The notes: generated from the sequence alone by a model not told the origin. Shown: positions 16,155 to 24,817, counted from the first letter of the stretch. The stretch is 64,000 nt of DNA from Anderseniella sp051010195 (GCA_051010195.1 JBPCVV010000060.1:19521-83520); one strand, 5' to 3'. Translations and numbers: made by a program.

Positions 16155-17285
16155 ATGAACATGAACCCGACCCCGTCCCGACTGGATCTGTCCAGTGCTG
16201 CCGCAGCCACCCCTGCAATTCCGCAGGTCAAGGCGCGCGGACGCGGTGTCGGCAGCAACGCAAGCGGGCGCTTTGAAGCCTTCCGGCGCTCTGGCATAGA
16301 TGACGGCTGGCACCGTGAAGATGACGACCTGCCAGTGCTCAGGACCCACGTCACCGAAGAGGCGGCGCGCTCCATCATCGCCCGCAATATCTCGCCGGAT
16401 ATCTCGTTTGACCGCTCGATTAACCCGTATCGCGGCTGCGAGCATGGCTGTTCTTACTGTTATGCTCGGCCCAGCCATGCCTATCTGGGCCTGTCCGCCG
16501 GGCTTGATTTTGAAAGCCGGCTGTTTGCCAAGACCAATGCGGTTGAGTTGCTGTACAAGGAACTGGGAGCGAAAGGCTATGAGCCGGCGACCATTGCCCT
16601 TGGAGCCAATACCGATCCTTACCAGCCGGTTGAGCGCCAGTATCGGCTGACACGCGACATCCTGAAGGTCCTGAACGAGTGCAACCATCCGGTTGGCATC
16701 GTGACGAAATCAGCGCTGGTGACCCGTGACATCGACATTCTGAAGGCAATGGCCGAAAAAGGCCTTGTCAAGGTTGCGCTGTCGGTCACCACGCTGAACC
16801 ACAAACTCTCACGCCAGATGGAACCGCGCGCGTCTGCGCCCGGCAAACGGCTGCAGGCGCTTGAGCTTCTGTCAGCCGCGGGCATTCCCACCGTCGCCAT
16901 GACGGCGCCGATCATTCCGGCCATCAACGACATGGAAATCGAAAAGCTTCTCGGTGCGGCACAGGCAGCAGGAGCGCGCGAGGCAGGCTATGTCCTGCTG
17001 CGGCTGCCACACGAACTGAAGGGCCTGTTTCGCGAGTGGCTGGAACGGGAGTTTCCCGACCGGGCAAAACACGTGATGAACCTGGTGCGCGATATTCGCG
17101 GCGGGCGCGACAATGACCCCGAGTTCGGCGCGCGCATGACCGGCCGCGGGCCCTATGCCTGGCAGATCGGACGGCGGTTTGAACTTGCCTGCAAGCGGCT
17201 TGGCCTCAACAAGGCAAAACTGAAGCTGCGCGCCGACCTGTTCGAGCGCCCTGTGCAACCGGGTGAGCAGTTGTCACTGCTTTAG
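16155..17285 (+). CDS. PA0069/SplB-like radical SAM protein
   Basis: Radical SAM enzyme with the cluster motif CEHGCSYCYARPSHAYLGL (CxxxCxxC) near residues 95-113, in the PA0069-type group distantly related to spore photoproduct lyase SplB. Other conserved stretches are NISPDISFDRSINPYRGCEH and ANTDPYQPVERQYRLTR. Length 376 residues. The reaction is not established to my knowledge; the LexA-type box 27 bases upstream points to induction by DNA damage. Its 3' end overlaps the convergent permease gene by four bases. Confidence 0.88.
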   Translation: MNMNPTPSRLDLSSAAAATPAIPQVKARGRGVGSNASGRFEAFRRSGIDDGWHREDDDLPVLRTHVTEEAARSIIARNISPDISFDRSINPYRGCEHGCSYCYARPSHAYLGLSAGLDFESRLFAKTNAVELLYKELGAKGYEPATIALGANTDPYQPVERQYRLTRDILKVLNECNHPVGIVTKSALVTRDIDILKAMAEKGLVKVALSVTTLNHKLSRQMEPRASAPGKRLQALELLSAAGIPTVAMTAPIIPAINDMEIEKLLGAAQAAGAREAGYVLLRLPHELKGLFREWLEREFPDRAKHVMNLVRDIRGGRDNDPEFGARMTGRGPYAWQIGRRFELACKRLGLNKAKLKLRADLFERPVQPGEQLSLL

Positions 17286-18310
17286 AGTGAGACGGCCCAG
17301 TCGAAAACATATCCCACTGCCAGCGACCCCGAAAGCGCCAGCGCAAGATAGAGAACAAACGGTTTCAGCCTGAGCACCGGGAAGATCGCCATGGCGCCCC
17401 AGATGCTGACCACGCCACCGGAGACCAGAAAGGCCATGGCAGCACCCGGTGACATGCCGTGATCCATGAGACCACGCGTCAGCGGAAGGGCAGCATAACC
17501 ATCCAGATAGGCGGGCGCGCCTACGAACACGGCAAACGGTATTGCCCACCAGACGTCCTTACCGACATAGGCGGTGAGGGCGTCAGGCTGCAACACCGCG
17601 TTCAGGGCATATTCGGCCGCAAATGCCGGGACAAGGCAGATCAGGATCAGCCGGGTGGTGGCGGCGAAGGTTTGGCGAAAAATGTCTCTGCGCTGCCGAT
17701 GCTTCCAGATGTAAGCGTCAAACTGCAGGGTGGCGCCGCAATTGCGCTGCGAAAGTTTTCCAACGATGGCGTTGTCGCGCAAGGCCGCTGTCACCCAGGC
17801 ACGCCCGGCAAAGGCAGCGGTAACCGCGCCGCCCCACACTCCAAGGCCGAATGCAGCCACGGTTTTGCCGGCCGCAAATGCGACACCCAAGGTGGCTGCT
17901 GTTGTCGCCAGCATTGCCGGATCGGTCACCGGTGACGACAGCCAGAACGCCATGACCGGGGCCAACGGCACGCCGGCGGCCAGCAACCCGGCCATCAGTG
18001 GCAGCACCGTGACGCCACACACCGGTGTAATCGCGCCGACTGCAGACGCTGCAAGGATGGAATATAGTGTCCGGCGTTCAAACATACCGGCGATATGACT
18101 GTCCGCACCGCTAGCCGTGATCCAGGCCGCCAAAACCATGCCGGGAATGACGATCGGTGCTACGACCAGCAGGCTCCAGGCCACAAACCCGGCCATCTGC
18201 GACAGGGCCTGCGGCCACAACAACAACGCGACCAACCCGCAGAATGCAGCCAGGCTGAGCAGGATTTTCGCCGGACCGGGCCGTTTGACCGGCAGATTGA
18301 GATCGGACAT
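17282..18310 (-). CDS. permease of the DUF318/UPF0718 (ArsP-like) family
   Basis: Integral membrane protein of 342 residues with about eight hydrophobic segments. The conserved block SAVGAITPVCGVTVLPLMAG and the following APVMAFWLSSPVTDPAML identify the UPF0718/DUF318 permease family. A second half-repeat near the C-terminus (GAPAYLDGYAALPLTRGLMD, SPGAAMAFLVSGGVVS) fits the family's internal duplication. One branch, ArsP, exports trivalent organoarsenicals, but without arsenic neighbours the substrate is open. Divergent from a LysR gene that may regulate it. Confidence 0.82.
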   Translation of the reverse strand: MSDLNLPVKRPGPAKILLSLAAFCGLVALLLWPQALSQMAGFVAWSLLVVAPIVIPGMVLAAWITASGADSHIAGMFERRTLYSILAASAVGAITPVCGVTVLPLMAGLLAAGVPLAPVMAFWLSSPVTDPAMLATTAATLGVAFAAGKTVAAFGLGVWGGAVTAAFAGRAWVTAALRDNAIVGKLSQRNCGATLQFDAYIWKHRQRRDIFRQTFAATTRLILICLVPAFAAEYALNAVLQPDALTAYVGKDVWWAIPFAVFVGAPAYLDGYAALPLTRGLMDHGMSPGAAMAFLVSGGVVSIWGAMAIFPVLRLKPFVLYLALALSGSLAVGYVFDWAVSL

Positions 18311-18405
18311 GACTTACGCTCCGCTTGCTGGGACCACTTGGAAAATGCGAGGAAATGAGCCATAAGTAAAACAGGTAATATCAATTCCAGCCATGAGAAT
18401 TTTTT

Positions 18406-19260
18406 ATGGATCAATTGAACAGTGACCTGTTACGGACTTTCCTGGCGGTGGCCGACAGCGGCAGCATGACGGAGGGCGCAGCGCGCATATTCCGCTCGCA
18501 GTCGGCCGCCAGCCTGCAGATCAGGAAGCTGGAGGATCTGCTCGGCCAACCGGTATTTGAGCGGCACGGGCGCGGAGTTGCCATGACAGAAACCGGCGAA
18601 CGGCTGCTGCCAATCGCGCGAGATGTCGCCCGCACTTTGTCCACAGCCATGCGCGAACTGACGTCGGATTCCCTGCACGGAAAGCTGCGCCTCGGCATAC
18701 CGGATGATCACAGCCAGCAGATGCTGTCGCAAATCATCGGTGAATTCGCCCAGTCGCATCCCCAGGTCGAGCTTGAGATATCCTGTGCCCTGAGTGCCGG
18801 GTTTCCCGACGCCCTTGCGTGCGGTGACATGGACATTGCCGTCTATGAGGTGGAACGGCCTGACGGCCGGCAAGAGGTGCTGCGGGCCGAACAGACCTTT
18901 TGGATGATGTCGCGCCACCATGACCTGTTGCAGCATGACCCGCTTCCGGTTGCATTGTTTGACCGCGAGTGCTGGTGGCGCGACGCGGCACTATCCGCCT
19001 TGCACGCCGGCGAGCGCCCGTTTCGGATTGTCTATTCCAGCCAGAGTGTTGCCGGTGTTGCAGCGGCAATCGAGGCAGGTGTTGCAATCGGGCTTCTGGG
19101 ACAATCGTCGCTGAGCAGCAACCTGACTACCCTGGGAACGGAACACGGATTTACCGAGATGCCGGAATCGTCGCTGGTCCTCGGCAGCCGCAGCGGACCC
19201 GACGATCCACCCACGCAGGCGATGAAGGCAGCGATCCGTCAGGCCTTCGCTGCAGCATAA
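18406..19260 (+). CDS. LysR family transcriptional regulator
   Basis: The N-terminal winged helix-turn-helix reads MDQLNSDLLRTFLAVADSGS then RIFRSQSAASLQIRKLEDLL, followed by a linker and a periplasmic-binding-like effector domain (LRLGIPDDHSQQMLSQIIG). Length 284 residues is a little short but normal. It is divergent from the permease gene with a 95-base gap, the usual layout for a LysR regulator and its target. The AEC transporter downstream is on the same strand. Confidence 0.9.
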   Translation: MDQLNSDLLRTFLAVADSGSMTEGAARIFRSQSAASLQIRKLEDLLGQPVFERHGRGVAMTETGERLLPIARDVARTLSTAMRELTSDSLHGKLRLGIPDDHSQQMLSQIIGEFAQSHPQVELEISCALSAGFPDALACGDMDIAVYEVERPDGRQEVLRAEQTFWMMSRHHDLLQHDPLPVALFDRECWWRDAALSALHAGERPFRIVYSSQSVAGVAAAIEAGVAIGLLGQSSLSSNLTTLGTEHGFTEMPESSLVLGSRSGPDDPPTQAMKAAIRQAFAAA

Positions 19261-19339
19261 GCGGCTCTAGCCAATTCGCCAGCATTCGTCGTATTGCTGG
19301 TTCGAAAACCCTTTCATCTTTCGAAGACAAGGCCGACAA

Positions 19340-20272
19340 ATGGGCAGTGCAACCGTCAATATCGTACTGCCGCTGTTTGCTATCTTGCTGGCGGGTTATG
19401 TTGCAGGCCGCTCGGGGCTGTTCGGGGATACCAGCAGCGCGGTGCTGAACCGTTTCGTGTTCGTGGTTTCGCTCCCCGCCCTGGTCTTCGTTTCCCTGTC
19501 CCGTGTGACCGTGGACCAGTTCTTCAACTGGCCGTTCCTCGGCACGCTGGGCGGCGGCATGCTGGCGACCTTTCTCATCTCCATGGCGGTGGCGCGGCTG
19601 GCATTTCCAGGCGGCCTGGCGCAACTTGGCCTGCACGGGCTGACGGCAATGTATTCCAGCACCGGCTACATCGGTCTGCCGATCCTGCTGATCGCGTTCG
19701 GCAACGAAGCCCTGGTGCCCGGTATCATCGGTGCGGTTATCACCGGTGCGGTGTTCATGCCGCTCGCGATCATCCTCGCCGAGGTCGGCAACCGCGACAA
19801 AACCCGGCCGTTCAACCTGACACCGCTTATCAATGTAGCCCGAAATCCCATATTCATCGCCACCGCGGCAGGCCTGCTGGTGTCCGCATCAGGGCTGGGG
19901 CTTCCCAAGCCGGTTGCGATGTTCTGTGACCTGCTTGGCGGCGCGTTCACCCCGTGCGCGCTGTTTTCGGCAGGGCTGTTCATGGTGGGGTGTTCGGTGA
20001 AGGGCGACAGCCGCGAAATCGCATGGCTGGTATTGATGAAGCTCGCCATCCATCCGCTCATCACCTGGTGGCTGGCCTATCACGTGTTTGAGCTGGACGG
20101 CATATTGCCGGCGGTTGCCGTCATACAGGCAGCCCTGCCGTGCGGCGTGCCGGTGTTCGTGCTGGCCCAGCAATACCAGACCTTCGTTGCCCGTGCCAAC
20201 GCCGCGGTGGTGATCTCCACCGCGCTTTCGGTGGTGACACTGTCTGTACTGTTGAGCGGGCTGATTGGGTAG
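19340..20272 (+). CDS. AEC (auxin efflux carrier-like) family transporter
   Basis: Membrane protein of 310 residues in the AEC family, with about ten hydrophobic segments split into two halves. VNIVLPLFAILLAGYVAGRS at the N-terminus and YSSTGYIGLPILLIAFGNEA are typical. A polar central loop (EVGNRDKTRPFNLTPL) precedes the second half. Family members export organic anions such as malonate or malate; the substrate cannot be called here. Start at the ATG at 19340 after a gap of 79 bases from LysR. Confidence 0.88.
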   Translation: MGSATVNIVLPLFAILLAGYVAGRSGLFGDTSSAVLNRFVFVVSLPALVFVSLSRVTVDQFFNWPFLGTLGGGMLATFLISMAVARLAFPGGLAQLGLHGLTAMYSSTGYIGLPILLIAFGNEALVPGIIGAVITGAVFMPLAIILAEVGNRDKTRPFNLTPLINVARNPIFIATAAGLLVSASGLGLPKPVAMFCDLLGGAFTPCALFSAGLFMVGCSVKGDSREIAWLVLMKLAIHPLITWWLAYHVFELDGILPAVAVIQAALPCGVPVFVLAQQYQTFVARANAAVVISTALSVVTLSVLLSGLIG

Positions 20273-20283
20273 TTTCCGCTGGA

Positions 20284-21225
20284 TCAGGACCGTTTTCTGC
20301 CGGTGAACGTGGCGCCGATGGCAGCGGACATGACAGCCGCCGCGGCCAGCAGACCGCGTGCTTCGAGGGTTTCAGCAAGCAGGATGGCTCCGACCATCAT
20401 CGCCACGACAGGCTCTATCGCGAGAATGATACCGTGCCTGCGCAGCGGCATTTTCTTCAGGGCCTCAAACTCCAGCACCGTTGGAATCGTCGAGGACAAA
20501 ACCGCAACACCCAGCACAACCAGCAGCACGCGAGGTGCAACCTGAAAAATATCGCTGCCGGCAGCAGCGAATGGCGTGAGCACCAATGCCGCGACAATCA
20601 TTGCCGGCGACAGGCCAGTGCCGCCCGGAAATATGCGTCCGATCCGAACGCTCAGAAGAATGAACGCGGCCCAGGCACATCCGGTAACGGCGGCAAAAGC
20701 AACACCCCACGGATCCAGCCCGCTGCCAATGTCCGGCGTGAGCAGGGCAAGCCCAAGTCCGGCAAGCGCGATCCACACAAGATCAACCGGCCGCCTGGAA
20801 CCAAAGACCGCAACACCAAGCGGCCCCATGAATTCAATTGTCACTGCTATGCCCAGGGGAATACGGGCAATTGCATGAAAGAAGCACAGGCTCTGAATGG
20901 CGATGACGCAGCCGAACAGCACAATTAGAGCCGCGTTCTGACGCAACCTCCTGTCGAACGCCGGCGGCGCTGCGATTGCCACCAGAACGGCGCCAAACGC
21001 CACCCTCAGGAACACGGTGCCACTTGGTCCCAGGGTTGAAAACAAATGGATTGCCAGCACCGAGCCGAGCTGCACAGAGATGATCGCCAGAAGCAACAGG
21101 CCGGTCGGCGGGATTGTGCCAAGTACCCGTGACACGGCACGTCTCAGGGACTTCCAGCCCGGCGGGCCGGGAAAGCCGCAACTGGTTACGGTTGCGCCGG
21201 CCAGTTCCTGTGGCGTTCTTGTCAT
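20284..21225 (-). CDS. EamA/RhtA-like drug and metabolite transporter
   Basis: Ten-helix DMT-superfamily exporter resembling RhtA (threonine/homoserine efflux). The two EamA repeats are visible: SVQLGSVLAIHLFSTLGPSG with LRVAFGAVLVAIAAPPAFDR in the first, and STIPTVLEFEALKKMPLRRH with AIEPVVAMMVGAILL in the second. IARIPLGIAVTIEFMGPLGV is the strongest match to RhtA. Start ATG at 21225, giving 313 residues. The open frame continues to 21936, but that portion is antisense to rnhB. Convergent with the AEC gene. Confidence 0.85.
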   Translation of the reverse strand: MTRTPQELAGATVTSCGFPGPPGWKSLRRAVSRVLGTIPPTGLLLLAIISVQLGSVLAIHLFSTLGPSGTVFLRVAFGAVLVAIAAPPAFDRRLRQNAALIVLFGCVIAIQSLCFFHAIARIPLGIAVTIEFMGPLGVAVFGSRRPVDLVWIALAGLGLALLTPDIGSGLDPWGVAFAAVTGCAWAAFILLSVRIGRIFPGGTGLSPAMIVAALVLTPFAAAGSDIFQVAPRVLLVVLGVAVLSSTIPTVLEFEALKKMPLRRHGIILAIEPVVAMMVGAILLAETLEARGLLAAAAVMSAAIGATFTGRKRS

Positions 21226-21259
21226 CCCGCACGGTTCCTCGCATCGGTTTATACCTGCG

Positions 21260-21275
21260 ATGGTCAGGTGACCAT
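21260..21275. promoter_or_regulatory. inverted repeat, putative operator between eamA-like gene and rnhB
   Basis: ATGGTCA-GG-TGACCAT has perfect 7-bp arms around a 2-bp centre. It lies 34 bases upstream of the transporter ATG and 82 bases upstream of rnhB. It has the form of a dimeric repressor operator and, by position, more likely serves the transporter. Confidence 0.4.
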
Positions 21276-21357
21276 AAAACAGCGGATGCTGGCAACGCCG
21301 CCTCATCAAAGAGTGCTCGCCGGGTAAACGACTATCGCATCTTTTCCCGCAATCATT

Positions 21358-22005
21358 ATGATGGCTGCGATGGCGATTCGATCTGTTACAAAACCGGATT
21401 TCACCCTGGAGCAAACCGCGCTCGACGGCGGCGCGCGACTGGTCGCCGGCGTGGACGAAGCCGGCCGTGGCCCGCTTGCCGGCCCTGTCGTAGCGGCCGC
21501 GGTCATCCTCAATCCCAACCACATCCCGCAAGGCCTGAACGACAGCAAGAAGCTGTCCGAACAGGCCCGTGACGCTCTGTTTGCGGAAATCCTGGCGACA
21601 GCGGATATCGGGGTCGGCGTGGCAGATGTTGCGCGTATCGACGAGATGAACGTCCTGTGGGCAACCTTGTGGGCCATGACCGAAGCTGTCGGCGATCTTG
21701 AAAACCAGCCAGACCTGGTGCTGGTTGACGGCAACCGCTGCCCGAAACTCGGCTGTCCCGCCGATGCGATTGTCAAAGGCGATGCCAGGTGCGTGTCCAT
21801 CGCGGCAGCATCCATTGTCGCCAAGGTAACGCGCGACCGGATCATGACATCGCTTGACCGGCAGTTGCCGCAATACGGGTTTGCCCGCCACAAGGGCTAC
21901 GGCACCGCATTTCACCTGGAAATGCTGAAAGTTCACGGTGCCTCAGACCAGCATCGCAGTTCGTTTGCACCGGTGCGCCAGGCGCTTGGCGAACAGGCGC
22001 GTTAA
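21358..22005 (+). CDS. rnhB: ribonuclease HII
   Basis: Endonuclease that nicks the RNA strand of RNA:DNA hybrids and removes misincorporated ribonucleotides. The N-terminal GVDEAGRGPLAGPVVAAAV block carries the first catalytic Asp-Glu pair (DE). LVDGNRCPKL and SIAAASIVAKVTRDRIM supply further active-site residues, including the GRG-type tyrosine region later. Length 215 residues is normal. Its stop codon is part of a CtrA-type box that probably drives the downstream ccrM gene. Confidence 0.95.
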   Translation: MMAAMAIRSVTKPDFTLEQTALDGGARLVAGVDEAGRGPLAGPVVAAAVILNPNHIPQGLNDSKKLSEQARDALFAEILATADIGVGVADVARIDEMNVLWATLWAMTEAVGDLENQPDLVLVDGNRCPKLGCPADAIVKGDARCVSIAAASIVAKVTRDRIMTSLDRQLPQYGFARHKGYGTAFHLEMLKVHGASDQHRSSFAPVRQALGEQAR

Positions 22006-22016
22006 CCATTTATTAA
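22002..22016 (+). promoter_or_regulatory. CtrA-type binding box upstream of ccrM
   Basis: TTAACCATTTATTAA is an exact TTAA-N7-TTAA, the full CtrA consensus, overlapping the rnhB stop codon. In Caulobacter, CtrA activates ccrM late in the cell cycle from a box of this type. Its distance to the favoured ccrM ATG (about 147 bases) leaves room for a promoter and a leader. Confidence 0.65.
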
Positions 22017-22022
22017 GAATTT

Positions 22023-22048
22023 GATTCACCCCGGAGTCCCGGTGATTC
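22023..22048 (+). promoter_or_regulatory. cluster of three GANTC methylation sites in the ccrM leader
   Basis: GATTC (22023-22027), GAGTC (22034-22038) and GATTC (22044-22048) fall within 26 bases, directly downstream of the CtrA-type box. GANTC is the recognition site of CcrM itself, so methylation state could feed back on the gene's own promoter, as known in Caulobacter. Confidence 0.6.
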
Positions 22049-22162
22049 AACATGGACCCATGCCTTCAGGACAAGGATGCTTCAGACGTCCGCCAGAGGG
22101 CGCGGGCACGCGTCAATAATGCCCGTTTGTCAGTGATGCGTCAAAACAGGTTATGCGTACAA

Positions 22163-23269
22163 ATGGGTATTGCCACAAAGCCGGACATTGCACCGCTTCT
22201 GAACTCGATTCTTGCGGGCGACTGCCTCCAGGAGCTTCGGAAAATTCCATCTGAAAGCGTGGACGTGGTGTTCGCCGACCCGCCCTACAACCTGCAGCTT
22301 GGCGGGGATCTCACGCGACCGGACCAGAGCAAGGTTGACGGTGTCGACAACGAATGGGACAAGTTCTCGTCGTTTGCGGCCTATGACGCATTCTCGCGCG
22401 ACTGGATGGCAGAATGCCGTCGCATTCTGAAGCCGACCGGCACCATCTGGATCATCGGCTCCTACCACAATATCTTTCGTGTCGGCACGGTGATGCAGGA
22501 CCTGGGCTTCTGGATTCTCAACGATATTGTGTGGCGCAAGACCAACCCGATGCCGAACTTTCGCGGCACCCGGTTCACCAACGCCCATGAAACCATGATC
22601 TGGGCGTCCCGGTCGGAAGACCAAAAGACCTACACGTTCAACTACGAGGCGCTGAAGGCGTTCAACGACGACCTGCAGATGCGCTCCGACTGGCTTTTAC
22701 CGATCTGCAATGGTGCTGAACGCATCAAGGGCAGCGACGGGCGCAAGGCACACCCGACGCAGAAGCCGGAAAGCCTTCTGCACCGGGTCATCTTGGCTTC
22801 AACCAAACCGGGCGATGTGATCCTCGATCCGTTCTTCGGTACCGGCACGACCGGCGCAGTGGCAAAGCGGCTGGGCCGCCATTTCATCGGCATCGAACGC
22901 GACGAGACTTACATTGCCGTCGCCCAGCAGCGCGTCGCGGCAATCGAGGCCAGCGACGATGAAGTGCTGAAGGTGTCCATCGGCAAACGGGGCGAACCGC
23001 GTGTGCCGTTCGGCTCTCTGGTTGAACGCGGCCTGCTCAAGCCCGGCGACACGCTGTTTGATCCGGCACAGCGCAACGCGGCCCGTGTCCGCGCCGACGG
23101 CTCTTTGGTGTGCAAGGACGCCACCGGATCCATTCACAAGATGGGTGCCCATGTGATGGGAGCGGAAGCCTGCAATGGCTGGACGTTCTGGCACTTCCGC
23201 AAGTCCGGTAAGATGATGCCGATCGACGTGCTGCGCCAGAAGGTGCGCGCGGAAATGAAATCGGCCTGA
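22163..23269 (+). CDS. ccrM: CcrM-type adenine DNA methyltransferase (GANTC)
   Basis: Beta-class N6-adenine methyltransferase, the cell-cycle regulated enzyme of alphaproteobacteria. The catalytic motif DPPYNLQLGG is at residues 39-48 and the SAM motif LDPFFGTGTTGAVAKRLGR is late, the order expected of the beta class. The C-terminal domain (HKMGAHVMGAEACNGWTFWH) matches CcrM. Start at the ATG at 22163 gives 368 residues, near the family's usual length. In-frame starts at 22136 and 22052 exist, but the last lies too close to the CtrA-type box. An upstream CtrA site and three GANTC sites support the identification. Confidence 0.93.
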   Translation: MGIATKPDIAPLLNSILAGDCLQELRKIPSESVDVVFADPPYNLQLGGDLTRPDQSKVDGVDNEWDKFSSFAAYDAFSRDWMAECRRILKPTGTIWIIGSYHNIFRVGTVMQDLGFWILNDIVWRKTNPMPNFRGTRFTNAHETMIWASRSEDQKTYTFNYEALKAFNDDLQMRSDWLLPICNGAERIKGSDGRKAHPTQKPESLLHRVILASTKPGDVILDPFFGTGTTGAVAKRLGRHFIGIERDETYIAVAQQRVAAIEASDDEVLKVSIGKRGEPRVPFGSLVERGLLKPGDTLFDPAQRNAARVRADGSLVCKDATGSIHKMGAHVMGAEACNGWTFWHFRKSGKMMPIDVLRQKVRAEMKSA

Positions 23270-23303
23270 ACCACCGGTAGCTAAAGCGCTATGAGGCTAA
23301 GCC

Positions 23304-23798
23304 ATGAATATCACGGTGCGTGCAGCGGTAGCCGACGACGCACCCGGCATCTGTTTTGTCTACAACCAGGGCATTGAAGACCGCGTGGCCACGTTCGAAA
23401 CCGATCCAAGGTCACCGGACGACATTGCTCACTGGTTTGGCGACGATACCTATCCTGTTGTGGTTGCAGAAGAAGACAGGCGGATTTTGGGTTTTGCCTC
23501 GACCAGCGCCTATGGCACGCGGGAATGCTATGCAGGCATCCGCGAGTTTTCCATCTATGTGCACCGCGAGGCAAAACGGCGCGGCATTGCGCGCAAACTG
23601 CTGATTGCGCTGTGCGACGCTGCCACCGAAGCAGGGTGCTGGAAGATCACATCGCGGATTTTTCCGCAAAACACCGCCAGCCTGGAATTGTGCAAATCAC
23701 TGGGCTTCCGGATCGTCGGCACCCATATCCGCCACGCCCGACTGGATGGCGAATGGCGTGATGTGGTGACCGTCGAGAAGTTGCTGGATCAGGCGTAG
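23304..23798 (+). CDS. GNAT N-acetyltransferase, phosphinothricin-acetyltransferase-like
   Basis: GNAT-fold acetyltransferase of 164 residues. The N-terminus ITVRAAVADDAPGICFVYNQ, the acetyl-CoA loop RREAKRRGIARKLL-type sequence (written HREAKRRGIARKLLIAL), and NTASLELCKSLGFRIVGTHI resemble the Pat/ArsN1 branch that acetylates phosphinothricin, methionine sulfoximine or arsinothricin. Which amine is used cannot be read from sequence. It follows ccrM by 34 bases and may share its transcript. Confidence 0.82.
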   Translation: MNITVRAAVADDAPGICFVYNQGIEDRVATFETDPRSPDDIAHWFGDDTYPVVVAEEDRRILGFASTSAYGTRECYAGIREFSIYVHREAKRRGIARKLLIALCDAATEAGCWKITSRIFPQNTASLELCKSLGFRIVGTHIRHARLDGEWRDVVTVEKLLDQA

Positions 23799-23942
23799 AG
23801 CAAATGGGTTCAAACGAAGCCATATAGTCGCCCGTTCACTTCGAAAATGATCAGGTTTATTCCTGTGGATCAACGTGCCGTGATGCACTACGGTCAGCCT
23901 TGACTGCGCAATTGGGGACAGTTTGAATCCGGGCTTTTTGCA

Positions 23943-24800
23943 ATGGCAATTACAGGCAAGTATCGAGGCCGCATCGAGCAGGCCATTACCGTGTCCTATG
24001 TTCGCGTCATGAAGCGCTTTCCGGCGATCCGGAAAATGGAAGACAGGCTTATACGGTCCTACATCGAAGTCCTGACGAACTGGCGGCAAAAAAACTGGCA
24101 GGACAGGGCGCTGCCTGATTTCCTGATTATCGGCGGCATGAAATGCGGCACGACGAGCCTGTTCAAGTATCTCGGCCAGCATCCTCAGCTATTCAGTTCG
24201 ACCCACAAGGAAATTTGGTATTTTTCTCATGATGAGTTTTATTCAAGAGGTGAGAAATGGTACCGGATTCATTTTCCACTACTGAAGGATATTCCACCTG
24301 ACTCCCAGGTTTTCGAAGCGTCGCCGGATTATCTCTTTCGACCGAAAGCAGCTCAGCGGGTGGCAGATCTGCTGCCGGATATCAAGCTGATAGCCCTGCT
24401 TCGAAATCCCACTGAACGCGCGATATCTCACTATTTTCACGACGTGAAGAAGGGAAGAAGACCAGGTGATATTCTGGGTGCCATTCAGGATGAACATACA
24501 AAATACCGACCGAAAGGCATGTACAAGAACCAGCTTGAAAAATACTTCAATCACTTCAAAGCTGACAACATCCTGATCATCAACAGCGAGGAATTTTTTG
24601 AACACCCGTCAAGAACACTGAAAGAGGTATACCGGTTTCTTGGTGTTGATGCAGACTTCGAGATTGGCGACCTGTCTCCTAAACAGGTTGGCTTCAACCG
24701 GGAACCGGTTGATGCGGCCGTGTATGACTATCTGAACGATTACTACAAGCCACACAATGAGGCGCTGTTCAGGCTTATCGGCAAGTCATTTGACTGGTGA
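23943..24800 (+). CDS. sulfotransferase domain protein
   Basis: PAPS-dependent sulfotransferase. The 5'-phosphosulfate loop is IIGGMKCGTTSLFKYLG at residues 62-78, and the 3'-phosphate-binding region is LIALLRNPTERAISHYFHD near residue 155. These match the heparan-sulfate/NDST-like branch (bacterial sulfotransfer_1 or _3). Length 285 residues. Codon use is clearly more A/T-rich than in ccrM or mutY on either side, for example around 24200-24280, which suggests lateral gain. The acceptor, probably a surface polysaccharide, is unknown. Confidence 0.85.
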   Translation: MAITGKYRGRIEQAITVSYVRVMKRFPAIRKMEDRLIRSYIEVLTNWRQKNWQDRALPDFLIIGGMKCGTTSLFKYLGQHPQLFSSTHKEIWYFSHDEFYSRGEKWYRIHFPLLKDIPPDSQVFEASPDYLFRPKAAQRVADLLPDIKLIALLRNPTERAISHYFHDVKKGRRPGDILGAIQDEHTKYRPKGMYKNQLEKYFNHFKADNILIINSEEFFEHPSRTLKEVYRFLGVDADFEIGDLSPKQVGFNREPVDAAVYDYLNDYYKPHNEALFRLIGKSFDW

Positions 24801-24817
24801 AACCGCAGCACACACGC

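Noticed and set aside
21226..21936. N-terminal extension of the EamA transporter frame
   Set aside because: It is antisense to rnhB, and its sequence has no membrane segments or DMT similarity.
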